Virus record (IMG/VR): IMGVR_UViG_3300046476_000409
Span: 1 to 51,000 of that record
Length of the DNA: 51,000 bases
From: a virus
Direction: 5' to 3' (one strand)
Shown: in pieces, positions 26,669 to 34,445 of the stretch
Layout: each line of letters opens with the position of its first letter
How positions within the stretch are numbered: the stretch's first letter is position 1
The notes under the pieces: generated by a model
Told to the model about the DNA's origin: nothing
Database searches by the model: none
Seen by the model: the letters and a program-made list of their open reading frames with translations, nothing else
Position numbers and translations under genes: made by a program

Positions 26669-27570
26669 AGCTCGCTCAACTTCTGGCCGTCGAACCAATC
26701 CGCAGCGGGCGTCTGCAAGACTGGGAAGTCTCCGCCCTTGAGGACGTGCTTGCGCAACGCGGCGAGGTCCGGGAATTCTCCAAAATCGTTATGGAACCAT
26801 TTGCAACCGTTGAGCGTGCGCACCAGAGCATGAGACTTTGAGTTTGGCGTCCCGATCTCCCCCTTGTCCAGCCGGAGCATGGGCTTTTCTTTGTGGTGCC
26901 CCTCCTCGCTCTCGAGCGTCAACATGGTCTGATCGTAATAGAGCTTATGCCCGGTCCGGGACAAGGCCTCGCCCGTAAGGCAGTCCTCGCAGCCAACGCC
27001 GGTGGAGTCGCAAATCTCCGGCCAGCCGTTGATTTTGAGCCAGGCGTCAACCGGGCCAGCGACCGAGCACCCAAAAAGCCAATTGGAGGGGCAATCCCTG
27101 GGCCCGGCAACTCCCTTCTCCCAACGGCTATCATGGCCGGCGGGGTGATCGTCAAAGACCGGCACGGCGCCGGGCATCTTCACTTTTAAGTTAAGCACCT
27201 TGCGGAAGGCGCCACACACAATGTAATTGCCGCGCATTGCCCGCCGGACGGCCGTAAGCCAGCCAGGCATGAGCACGCTCAGATCGTCCACAAAAGCGAT
27301 CCAACCGTCCTTTGCGAAGCAAATACCGGTGTTCCTCGCGTTACTCGCGGCGAAGTAGTTATTTTTGGTCAACCGGTAAGGGCCTTGCCAGACTGTGGGC
27401 TTGGGAGGAGTGGTGATCCAGGTCCGCCGCATGGGAACCGTAGCATGAAAGTCCACTCGCACCACGCGGATCTTGTCGAGCATGGTGCCGGCCTCGCGGT
27501 TCAGGCTCTGGACAAACCAATTCCAACACCCCTCGCGCCGCGCCGTGAGCCAAACAATGGTTAGGTGCAT
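26665..27570 (-). CDS. GT-A-type glycosyltransferase (301 aa)
   Basis: A GT-A-like layout: an N-terminal strand-helix (LTIVWLTARREGCWNWFVQSL), NNYFAASNARNTG, and D95-D96 in WIAFVDDLSVL as the DxD-like metal site, then NWLFGCSVAGPVDAWLKING and VGCEDCLTGEAL. The C-terminus carries an HNDFGEFPDL region. It is presumably a metal-dependent sugar transferase. Overlaps its neighbours on both sides by a few bases within the minus-strand glycan cluster. Confidence 0.7.
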   Translation of the reverse strand: MHLTIVWLTARREGCWNWFVQSLNREAGTMLDKIRVVRVDFHATVPMRRTWITTPPKPTVWQGPYRLTKNNYFAASNARNTGICFAKDGWIAFVDDLSVLMPGWLTAVRRAMRGNYIVCGAFRKVLNLKVKMPGAVPVFDDHPAGHDSRWEKGVAGPRDCPSNWLFGCSVAGPVDAWLKINGWPEICDSTGVGCEDCLTGEALSRTGHKLYYDQTMLTLESEEGHHKEKPMLRLDKGEIGTPNSKSHALVRTLNGCKWFHNDFGEFPDLAALRKHVLKGGDFPVLQTPAADWFDGQKLSEL

Positions 27571-27809
27571 GGGTCTAAGAGCATGACGAAGCCCTTTAAT
27601 AGATCGTTGAGCAGTCGGCGGTTATTGTAGCAGCGAAAGCGAGCGCAAGCCGAACAGCGGCAGGAATGGTAGCCACTTCCCCATGATGGATCCTTAAGCG
27701 TGTTCATTTTCTCGGCCCAAGTTGCTGCCGGGTGATGCTGTCGGCGTCCCTTTCGATCGTACTCCTTGTGCAGCCTTGCCGTTCTTCGAATAGATTTTCG
27801 CAATCTCAT
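27561..27809 (-). CDS. Small basic Cys protein (82 aa)
   Basis: Strongly basic N-terminus (MRLRKSIRRTARLHKEYDRK) and a Cys cluster HSCRCSACARFRC near residue 50. The last codons overlap the 301-aa gene start. Possible zinc or nucleic-acid binding; no family recognised. Confidence 0.45.
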   Translation of the reverse strand: MRLRKSIRRTARLHKEYDRKGRRQHHPAATWAEKMNTLKDPSWGSGYHSCRCSACARFRCYNNRRLLNDLLKGFVMLLDPCT

Positions 27810-28408
27810 GAGACCCGTTGGAACATTGCCCCAGTGTCGAGGCGGTAGAGCTCGATAAAGCCCATTGTTTTTAATTTGGCCACGGCCCGCAGCACTCCGC
27901 CGCCGGTCCAGTTCAAATCGTCCGCGAACAGCAGCCCCCCAACCCTCACGGCCGGCCCGAACCGTTGCACGTCTTTGACGGCCTGGTCGCTGTGGTTGCC
28001 GTCGAGGTGCAGGAGATCGATCGTGGGCGGAACCTGGGCCCCGTCAGACGTGAGCCGGACAATCCGCGTCACGGAGCCAAGCCCCAAATTCGAAATGCGA
28101 CTCTGTAGCTCAACATAGGTGGAGTCATGGATCGATTGCTGTTTCCAGAAGTCCAGATCCTTTCCGGTCTGGCCCTGGATCGAGGCGTGAGCGTCCCAAG
28201 GGTCAATTCCAATCACGCAGCCGCACCCGAGCTCGCGCAAGGCCAGCGCGACCGGGATTAGCGACCGACCGGCCAGGACTCCGATCTCCACGCAAACCCG
28301 TGGCCGGAGCGCAAAGACGGCCGCCGCCAGGGCGGTAGCCTTCTCCACCGAACACCAGCCGTTGAGCGTGGGGACAATTTCCTCAATTTGGGCAAAGACT
28401 TTACTCAT
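27806..28408 (-). CDS. Class I SAM-dependent methyltransferase (200 aa)
   Basis: ATG 28408 is chosen because it overlaps the neighbouring stop (ATGA). The Rossmann motif I is VCVEIGVLAGRSL (about 38-50), motif II is near VIGIDPWDAH and a later acidic motif is IDLLHLDGNH. This resembles cephalosporin-hydroxylase / Methyltransf_24-like enzymes. It probably adds methyl groups to a sugar or protein made by the neighbouring glycosyltransferases. Substrate not shown by the sequence. Confidence 0.75.
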   Translation of the reverse strand: MSKVFAQIEEIVPTLNGWCSVEKATALAAAVFALRPRVCVEIGVLAGRSLIPVALALRELGCGCVIGIDPWDAHASIQGQTGKDLDFWKQQSIHDSTYVELQSRISNLGLGSVTRIVRLTSDGAQVPPTIDLLHLDGNHSDQAVKDVQRFGPAVRVGGLLFADDLNWTGGGVLRAVAKLKTMGFIELYRLDTGAMFQRVS

Positions 28409-30774
28409 AGAAAATCGGGCAGTGTCGAGGGGATTTTGACCAGGGCGCAGCAACAATCATTGATCCCGACCGACAGGATCCAGCCGCCCTCGCAGGCAAT
28501 GGCGCCGCCGGGGAAAACCACATTCGGCTTGCGATGGGTGCAGGAGGTCCGGTCAATCCCGCTCGTGTTGTCCTCCTCGCTCCCAATGAGTAGCGGCTTG
28601 CTGATCCGCATCGTCTCCTCGTCCTGGATGATGCGAGCCCCAACGTAGTAGCGCCAGCGCACGGGCAGCGGCTCATTCACCAGCTTTGAATGAAAGAAGG
28701 AAATTGACTGGCCACTGTTGCCCAACGGGATCGGCACGGTGCCGCCATGGATGGGGCCCCAACGCCAAGGCCTCTGCCCTTTCCTGGGCGTGAGCTCCGA
28801 CCAGTTTTTATCGACCAGAACCCAACGGCGCAAAGTCGGGGCCACTTCATAAACGCAATTGAGCCGGCCGGCCGTCTCGTAAAAGATCCAGTTTTTCTCC
28901 ATCGCGGAGCCGTCATTTTTACCGATCGCTGGCTGAGTAGCGCCCTCGATGGTCCAGGCCGAACCCTCCGCCAGGCGACCGAACCGAACCGCGCACCGCG
29001 GCGGAGTCTCCGGCCACGTGCTGACAACGTAGGAAATCCAAAGCTGGCCGTTGTGTTCGAACAGGCGGGGATCCTCCACGCTCCGGAAGCCGGCATGTTC
29101 AGCGCGGATCGTCTGGTTGCTGGTGACATTAAACTTTTCGTCAAGCTCAGCAATGGCGAGCGCGGTCGCCGGAGTTTCTTCCGGGTGGTACCGGTACGCC
29201 ATGAGCACGCGGCCCTTGTGCCGGATGATCGAGGGGTTATAGCCAAACGAATAAAGCGCCAGCCGGTTAAGCGGGACGCGCTCCGCCTGCTCTGTCACCT
29301 TGGGATAAAGGGACGAGATTTGACGGAAGCTCAGCCAGTCTTTGGCGAGCTTCTCATTGTGCCCAACATATTTGGGGGCGTCTTTGGCCTTTGTCTCTTT
29401 GGGGTGATCGCGCCAGACGGCCTCCCGGAGCTCGCGGCCGCCACGGAGCCTCATGATCTCCAATAGAATCCGGTACCAGTGGTGATCCAGGCCAAGCACC
29501 ATGCCGGCCGGATACTCGCCTTGGTTCTCGATCCACCAGGCTTTAGAAAAACAGAACAGGTCAACGGCCGGGTGAAAAGTGTGCCCATTATCGTCCTCGC
29601 CGGTCGCTCTCAAAATCCGGTGAGACCAGCAGGGCGCGTCACTCAACAGGCGCGGGGTGAGGCTATGGACGAAAGCAGTATCGCAGCGGGTGAGGCAGAT
29701 CAGATCGTCCGCGTCCGCCCGCTCGCAGGCCAGGCGGATCACGTCGCGGACAAACGGGTAACGCTGAGTGTCCCCAAGGTCGCTATAGCGGGAATCCTTC
29801 CCAAGGGCGCCAACCTCAATACACGTACTCCACCAGCGGCCGTCACGGTAAAGCGGCTCCCAAGTAGCAACCGCCTGGGCTCTCCGGTCTTTGTTGGCCT
29901 CGCTCTCCTCGTAGCCGCTCCAAGCGTGAATTATTTTCCGGCCTACCGGCTTCACAAATCCGGGATCCCCAATGCCCTCAATGGCCGCGAGCATTTCAAT
30001 TGCTCGCCGGGGGAAGTCCCGGTAACGGATATGGCAAACGTGATTGGGCCGCCAGTCGCTGCCATTCCAGAGCAGCGGCCGATCGTTCACCAGGGCCACA
30101 ACTGGAACCTCGCAGGCCCGGGCCAATTGGAGCGGAGCGGAGTCCGTTGCAACCAGGCAATGAGCTTTCTCGAACAGGCCAAGCAGATCGTAAATTTTCT
30201 CAGCTTCCACCTTGCCCAAGTCGATCACGGGCCGGCGCCGGAGGAAACGCAGGCGGAGGAGTTCCAGGAGGAGATCCAGGTAAGGGAAGGGGGAAGTCTG
30301 GCCGCCGGTGGCGACAAGGATCGGCTCGCGACCCCTCGCGATCACGGAATCCACAAGCGCGGCCTCGCGCTCCGGGTTGCGCCGGTCAAAGACCAGCGGC
30401 GGCTGTGCGGCCCAATCCGCGAGGCGTCCGGCAATGTTCCAACTCTCTTTGAGAAATGAGCCCGTGCGGGCCTTGTCATAGCCGGCGGGCTCATAGGAAA
30501 ACTTTTTGACCAGTTCAGGCGGCCCGTTGATCTGGCAGCACTTAACATCATCGGAGCGGGACTTGGCGAGGAGGACCGCTCGATCCAGTTCGTAGGGATG
30601 CCCGTCAAAAATGATGGGATCCAGGTAAGAGCAGCCCTCGAGGATCGAGCCGTAGTCCTTCGCGACCATGAACGCGGCCCGCTTGCCCTCCTGGGCGTCC
30701 AGGTAGAGCAAGGGGAGTAAATTTATTACATCGCCTGCTTTTCCAAGCTGGATATAAATGCGCTGATTAGACAT
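28405..30774 (-). CDS. Three-domain glycan enzyme: GT9-like + GT-A-like + GH130-like
   Basis: 789 residues from ATG 30774 (MSNQRIYIQLGKAGDVINLL). Residues 1-290 resemble GT9 heptosyltransferases: QLGKAGDVINLLPLL, and ATDSAPLQLARACEVPVVAL near 240. About 300-510 is a second transferase-like module (ADADDLICLTRCD, FCFSKAWWIENQ). From about 520, a five-bladed propeller pattern of the GH130 mannoside-phosphorylase type: NPSIIRHKGRVLMAYR, VEDPRLFEHNG (about 563), MEKNWIFYE and IHGGTVPIP. Transferases and a phosphorylase-like domain in one chain suggest coupled sugar transfer and trimming. GH130 usually acts on mannosides; the real sugar here is unknown. It begins inside the HNH gene end. Confidence 0.65.
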   Translation of the reverse strand: MSNQRIYIQLGKAGDVINLLPLLYLDAQEGKRAAFMVAKDYGSILEGCSYLDPIIFDGHPYELDRAVLLAKSRSDDVKCCQINGPPELVKKFSYEPAGYDKARTGSFLKESWNIAGRLADWAAQPPLVFDRRNPEREAALVDSVIARGREPILVATGGQTSPFPYLDLLLELLRLRFLRRRPVIDLGKVEAEKIYDLLGLFEKAHCLVATDSAPLQLARACEVPVVALVNDRPLLWNGSDWRPNHVCHIRYRDFPRRAIEMLAAIEGIGDPGFVKPVGRKIIHAWSGYEESEANKDRRAQAVATWEPLYRDGRWWSTCIEVGALGKDSRYSDLGDTQRYPFVRDVIRLACERADADDLICLTRCDTAFVHSLTPRLLSDAPCWSHRILRATGEDDNGHTFHPAVDLFCFSKAWWIENQGEYPAGMVLGLDHHWYRILLEIMRLRGGRELREAVWRDHPKETKAKDAPKYVGHNEKLAKDWLSFRQISSLYPKVTEQAERVPLNRLALYSFGYNPSIIRHKGRVLMAYRYHPEETPATALAIAELDEKFNVTSNQTIRAEHAGFRSVEDPRLFEHNGQLWISYVVSTWPETPPRCAVRFGRLAEGSAWTIEGATQPAIGKNDGSAMEKNWIFYETAGRLNCVYEVAPTLRRWVLVDKNWSELTPRKGQRPWRWGPIHGGTVPIPLGNSGQSISFFHSKLVNEPLPVRWRYYVGARIIQDEETMRISKPLLIGSEEDNTSGIDRTSCTHRKPNVVFPGGAIACEGGWILSVGINDCCCALVKIPSTLPDFL

Positions 30775-31276
30775 GCTTCCAGGTCTCCCCTTTGAGGATC
30801 GCTTGGATTGTGGGTTTCGACACTCCGTATTCGGAGGCAAGTTGCCGCTGGCTCAGTTCAGAGGCTCGAATTTCGGCAACCTGAGTTGCTGTCAATTTAT
30901 GGTTTGGGTGTTCCTCGCCGTTACCTCGCTGGTTCGGCCCTCGGTGGTCGGGGCGGCGATGCCTTTCCAGCATATCGGCAGTGTTACGCTTCGGAGTTCC
31001 AACGTAAATGTGAAACAGTGAAACGCACTTCGGATTGTCGCACTTGTGCAAAACCCAAAGACCTTTAGGGATCGGCCCGAACACGATTTCCCAACAAACC
31101 CGGTGAGCCTTTTTCTCTTTCCCGGAATGCTTGAATCTTCCGTAAGGATAAACCGGAGGGCGGCAAAACGGACCATCCCACTCCCAACAGCCGGAGTCCT
31201 TTCTGGTGACTTTGCTCCAGAAATACCGCTCGGCTTGGCCCGCCTTCCCGAGTTGAATGTAAACGCGTTGGCTCAT
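30767..31276 (-). CDS. HNH endonuclease fused to duplicated N-terminus of its neighbour
   Basis: 169 residues. After 13 residues MSQRVYIQLGKAG, nearly identical to the neighbouring glycosyltransferase start (MSNQRIYIQLGKAG), the chain switches to QAERYFWSK, a typical HNH start. The core has GCWEWDG, KAHRVCWEIVFGPIP, LHKCDNPKCV and HIYVGTPKRN; the C-terminus has an HTH-like LTATQVAEIRASELSQRQL. Such HNH proteins cut DNA during homing. ATG 31276 has AAGGAG three bases upstream (31280-31285). It ends within the neighbour's start. The duplicated codons are almost all different synonymous ones. Confidence 0.85.
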   Translation of the reverse strand: MSQRVYIQLGKAGQAERYFWSKVTRKDSGCWEWDGPFCRPPVYPYGRFKHSGKEKKAHRVCWEIVFGPIPKGLWVLHKCDNPKCVSLFHIYVGTPKRNTADMLERHRRPDHRGPNQRGNGEEHPNHKLTATQVAEIRASELSQRQLASEYGVSKPTIQAILKGETWKHV

Positions 31277-31461
31277 TGCTCCTTAATCCACTTCGCTCTT
31301 TCTACTTCAAGCGCGGCCTCTAACTGATCTACTTCATGCTCCCAAAAATCCCCGCGCATAGTCAGCGGAACCCTGTCGTACTCCACTTGGGGGATCTGCC
31401 TCACGACCCGAAAAAATCTATTCTCCTCCTCCAGCTTGATCGTGAGCTCTAAGATTTTCAT
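31273..31461 (-). CDS. Small phage protein (62 aa) in anti-defence operon
   Basis: Begins MKILELTIKLEEENRFFRVV and ends as one long acidic helix (EHEVDQLEAALEVERAKWIKEQ). It overlaps the HTH stop upstream and the HNH start downstream by ATGA. No family recognised. Being coupled to an HTH and Tad1-like gene, it is a candidate anti-defence or operon gene; this is inference only. Confidence 0.55.
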   Translation of the reverse strand: MKILELTIKLEEENRFFRVVRQIPQVEYDRVPLTMRGDFWEHEVDQLEAALEVERAKWIKEQ

Positions 31462-31640
31462 GGTGAGGTTTCGATCCGCTTTTCAACGCAGGCCAGGCAG
31501 ATCGCCGCGGGCGAGTGCCGGCCGCTCTCCCAACCCTGATAAGTCCGCACGGAAACATTGAGCGCGGAAGCCGCCTCTTTCTGAGTGCGACTCCCGCGCC
31601 AAGCTTTAAGCCTTCCGGCTAATGTGTCCGAAAACTTCAC
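31458..31640 (-). CDS. HTH (XRE-like) regulator, 60 aa
   Basis: A minimal helix-turn-helix: LAGRLKAWRGSRTQKEAASALNVSVRTYQGWE holds the QKEAASALNVSVRTYQGWE recognition-helix layout of XRE family repressors. Start ATG 31640 overlaps the Tad1-like stop (ATGA). Very short proteins like this next to anti-defence genes act as autoregulators (the Aca proteins of anti-CRISPR loci do so). Here it probably represses the operon promoter at 32059-32088. Confidence 0.75.
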   Translation of the reverse strand: MKFSDTLAGRLKAWRGSRTQKEAASALNVSVRTYQGWESGRHSPAAICLACVEKRIETSP

Positions 31641-32050
31641 TTCGCGTTAGTGCCTTCGACTCCTCGAGCAATCCGGTCTCGCGTCCGCTTTTGGAGCCAC
31701 ATAAGGCCTTCTTCGATGTTGGTCAGCGCGATCGCGTTTTCGCGGCAGCTAAACGGCCCGGCCTGGAAGGAGCGCAGGCGATGCAGGACGATCGCGAGGA
31801 GCGCCTCGTTGCTGACTCCGTTTACGCCGGCCTCCTGGATTGGGCCGTTTTGGAAGTCGATCGCCCAACGGCCGGTAACTTCCGGGCGGCCAGGTTGGCC
31901 AGTGAGTTGCAACGGTCCGCCGGGCGGGACCATCACGTCTATTGCGTATTGGTGACACGCGCCGCCTTGGCCCGGTTCATCCAATACGCTGATTTGCAGG
32001 ACTTCATTTAGTCCGTTGACTTTGTGATCTGTGAGTTCAGTTTTTGCCAT
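31637..32050 (-). CDS. Tad1/Acb2-like anti-defence nucleotide sponge (probable)
   Basis: 137 residues. N-terminal beta-part (QISVLDEPGQGGACHQYAIDV), then IDFQNGPIQEAGVNGVSNEALLAIVLHRL and the C-terminal helical hairpin SCRENAIALTNIEEGLMWLQ ending RGVEGTNAK. This closely follows phage proteins annotated as Acb2/Tad1-type hairpin proteins, which bind cyclic nucleotides or gcADPR made by CBASS or Thoeris. I recognise the family by pattern, not by alignment. First gene of the minus-strand block; a TATAAC box sits 8 bases before its ATG. Confidence 0.6.
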   Translation of the reverse strand: MAKTELTDHKVNGLNEVLQISVLDEPGQGGACHQYAIDVMVPPGGPLQLTGQPGRPEVTGRWAIDFQNGPIQEAGVNGVSNEALLAIVLHRLRSFQAGPFSCRENAIALTNIEEGLMWLQKRTRDRIARGVEGTNAK

Positions 32051-32058
32051 AGGCGGCC

Positions 32059-32088
32059 GTTATACGCGCCTTTGCGTCCGCAACTCAA
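32059..32088 (-). promoter_or_regulatory. Promoter of the anti-defence/glycan/scaffold block (leaderless)
   Basis: On the minus strand: TTGAGT (32083-32088), 18-nt spacer, TATAAC (32059-32064), then 8 nt to ATG 32050. A -10 this close predicts transcription starting at or near the ATG. Confidence 0.55.
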
Positions 32089-32276
32089 GTACTTTTTTAT
32101 CTTGGTGATTTCTGGCGCCGGGCGTACAGCTCCGCCAGCGTGACAAGCGGACTCGCGAACCGCAACGGGTGTAAGCCGATCCCCTCGGCGAGTGCTGGCC
32201 AGTAAGAGATTCGGCCCCTCAGTAGCACTAAAACCATAAACCCGGCCGCATTTGGCGGCAAAGAAAGACCCGTACT

Positions 32277-33611
32277 GTGGCGATCGACTGTAACAAATTT
32301 TCGGCGTATCTGGCGCGGCGAACCCCTAATTTCATGCGTGATTTCGTCGAGGACATGTTTCCTCGCGATGTGCCTTACCTCTCGCTCTACCAGAATAAAA
32401 CCTGGGACAGCTTTACGGGCACGCAACACACATGGGATCGCATTCACGTAGCGATGCCCAATGACGCCGGCGACTGGGATCAGATGAACGCCGACGCTTG
32501 CGCGATGAATATTTGCGACCCTCAGACCAGGCAAATTGACTGGGGCAGCACCCGGGCCAGCTTCGGGAAATTCCGCCGCCGCTGGAAAACGCGAATTCTC
32601 TGCCTGGACCAGATCCGCCACGTCGAAGAAGCGGAGGCACAGATCGAGGCCATTTGGAAAGGCCTGATGAAAGTGCCGGAGTACGTCCAGAGCGATTGGC
32701 TGAAGTACCAGCAAGTCCTGGGAGCGCAAGTGATCTTCATTTGCGGCGCCAATGACACGCAGGTAACGGTTACGGCCGGCATGTTCACCGGCGGCCTTAA
32801 CCAGGTCGCCCTGGGCAGCGCGGCGGCCCTCCCGACCTCCAAGCTCCAAATGCCCTACCTCATGCGGCGGATCCCTCCGCTCATGTATAACGGCTATTTT
32901 GATGGGCAGTGGGTGCCCGCCGGCAAGTATAAGCTGTTCACCGATTTGCAGACGGCCTACGAGCTCGCCAACGGCAACCCGGCCCTCGCGGCGATGTACG
33001 ACGCGGCCGACTTCGAAAAGGGCGGGAAATTTTTCCAGTACGGCGCCATGATGGGCGTTGGGAATTTCCTCCTCACGATCAACCCTTACCCTCCCCGGTT
33101 CTACCACACCGGCAGCGGGAATTTGCAGCGCGTCTGGCCCTTCCAGAACAAGCCGGCCACGATCGGGCTTACTCCCGTGGTGGATCCGCAGTACGAAAAC
33201 GCGCCCTACCAAATCTCGGTTATGCCTCACCGGCTGGCCCGCGAGATTTACGTTGGCGAGATCCCCTCCATCCACCCGCAGCTAAAGTTTGGCTCTCGCG
33301 ACTTGTGGGGAAAATGGACCTGGATCAACGATGCCTTTTTGCAGGCCTTCGACCCGAACACCGGCGCGGCTTGCTCCATGGAAAACCCCGTCCGCAACAA
33401 GGGGTACTTCCTCGCCGACTTCGAGGCCGGTATCCGCAACACCCGGCCGGAGCTCGAGTGCGTCATTCTCCACGCTCGCGAACCGCAGGGCGTTACTGAC
33501 GTGCCGGTCGCCGTGCCGCAGGGAACCTGGAATCCGAATGTCAGCTACCAGAGCCTGTTGCCTTATAACGCGTTCTGTGATCCCAACAGCACGCTCGAGG
33601 ACTTGGGCTAA
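32277..33611 (+). CDS. Probable major capsid protein
   Basis: 444 residues. Start GTG 32277 (VAIDCNKFSAYL). The chain has long amphipathic segments (YVQSDWLKYQQVLGAQVIFI, PNAGDWDQMNADACAMNICD-like) and dense aromatic beta regions, with a Trp-rich body. No enzyme or surface-repeat motif. Size and placement just before small virion genes, with portal, scaffold and terminase elsewhere in the genome, make the major capsid protein the best call, but I see no diagnostic HK97 feature. It is divergent from the Tad1-like operon with 226 bases between. Confidence 0.6.
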   Translation: MAIDCNKFSAYLARRTPNFMRDFVEDMFPRDVPYLSLYQNKTWDSFTGTQHTWDRIHVAMPNDAGDWDQMNADACAMNICDPQTRQIDWGSTRASFGKFRRRWKTRILCLDQIRHVEEAEAQIEAIWKGLMKVPEYVQSDWLKYQQVLGAQVIFICGANDTQVTVTAGMFTGGLNQVALGSAAALPTSKLQMPYLMRRIPPLMYNGYFDGQWVPAGKYKLFTDLQTAYELANGNPALAAMYDAADFEKGGKFFQYGAMMGVGNFLLTINPYPPRFYHTGSGNLQRVWPFQNKPATIGLTPVVDPQYENAPYQISVMPHRLAREIYVGEIPSIHPQLKFGSRDLWGKWTWINDAFLQAFDPNTGAACSMENPVRNKGYFLADFEAGIRNTRPELECVILHAREPQGVTDVPVAVPQGTWNPNVSYQSLLPYNAFCDPNSTLEDLG

Positions 33612-33626
33612 AACTACGGTTCAGGG

Positions 33627-33646
33627 CCGGCCTGGATGCAGGCCGG
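33627..33646 (+). terminator. Perfect hairpin after capsid gene
   Basis: CCGGCCTG (33627-33634), loop GATG, CAGGCCGG (33639-33646): an 8-bp stem with a 4-nt loop, 16 bases after the capsid stop. No T-run; could be a terminator or RNase stop that sets the capsid/decoration ratio. Confidence 0.45.
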
Positions 33647-33674
33647 GCTGGCCCGGACCGAACTAAAGAACCTT

Positions 33675-34037
33675 ATGCCCGACTATAGCGGAGGCGGCGG
33701 CGCCGGAGCCGGAGCGGACCTGGAAGCAGGCGCCGGCGGCGGCAAGCCCACCGGCGAAACCATGAGCGAGGGCGGCCACGAAGATGCCGGCGGCCGTGAA
33801 GATACCTTTTTCCTGCCTCCGGACTTCCCGGGCTCTGAGGCCTTGAAGCCGGGCGATATGTTGAACCTCCGAGTTGTGGGCAAGGACGCTCAAGGGGGAA
33901 TCGAAGTTGAACACGTCGCCGGAGCGGAAGGCGATATGCCCGACTGGAAAAAAGACCTTCGCAACTCCGTCCAGAGCACGCCTGGTATGGGCATGGGCGG
34001 CGGCGAGCCTCCGGGCCAGCCGGAAGAAATGGCTTAA
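33675..34037 (+). CDS. Gly-rich small virion protein (120 aa)
   Basis: Start ATG 33675 is chosen over 33636 because a hairpin lies across the latter. Gly/Ala/Glu-rich low-complexity N-terminus (SGGGGAGAGADLEAGAGGG), then a short folded part (GDMLNLRVVGKDAQGGIEVEHV). Typical of head decoration or fibre proteins following the capsid gene. Function inferred from position. Confidence 0.45.
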   Translation: MPDYSGGGGAGAGADLEAGAGGGKPTGETMSEGGHEDAGGREDTFFLPPDFPGSEALKPGDMLNLRVVGKDAQGGIEVEHVAGAEGDMPDWKKDLRNSVQSTPGMGMGGGEPPGQPEEMA

Positions 34038-34041
34038 TTTT

Positions 34042-34437
34042 ATGGCAGCTAAAGTCACTTTGCCCACCGCGGCCCAATTGACCCCGCTCAGTGCGGGATA
34101 CAAACTGGGGACGATCGATCCGAAAATGCAGCGATGCCTTTTCCTCCTCGCCAAGATTTGGCAGCTAAAGGGCCAGGCCAACCAGACGGACTACACGGCC
34201 AACTTTAATCAACTTGTCCAGGACGCGACGGTCGCGGCCGGCTGGATCGATGATCCGGACTTGGTAGCGGTCCGCCTGGGGCTCGAATGGAACACGGCCA
34301 GGAACACGGCGGGAGCGCCAGCGACGTTGAGCGCACAGATCAGCGCGGTAACGACCCTGATCAATGTGACGGATCCCGTCCTCGCCCGCATGGAGTTTCT
34401 AGTCGAGTACCTCCTCCAAAAAGCGGCCGGAGCATAA
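34042..34437 (+). CDS. Small virion protein (131 aa)
   Basis: Starts MAAKVTLPTAAQLTPLSAGY, five bases after the preceding stop. Ala/Leu-rich helix-strand mix (YTANFNQLVQDATVAAGWID, LSAQISAVTTLINV). No family recognised. Followed by two MACDA paralogues. Probably a minor head or tail component. Confidence 0.5.
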   Translation: MAAKVTLPTAAQLTPLSAGYKLGTIDPKMQRCLFLLAKIWQLKGQANQTDYTANFNQLVQDATVAAGWIDDPDLVAVRLGLEWNTARNTAGAPATLSAQISAVTTLINVTDPVLARMEFLVEYLLQKAAGA

Positions 34438-34445
34438 TCCACCCT

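Noticed and set aside
32097-33275. 392-codon minus-strand frame opposite the capsid gene
   Set aside because: Antisense shadow; the plus-strand frame has the structural-protein character and fits the block.
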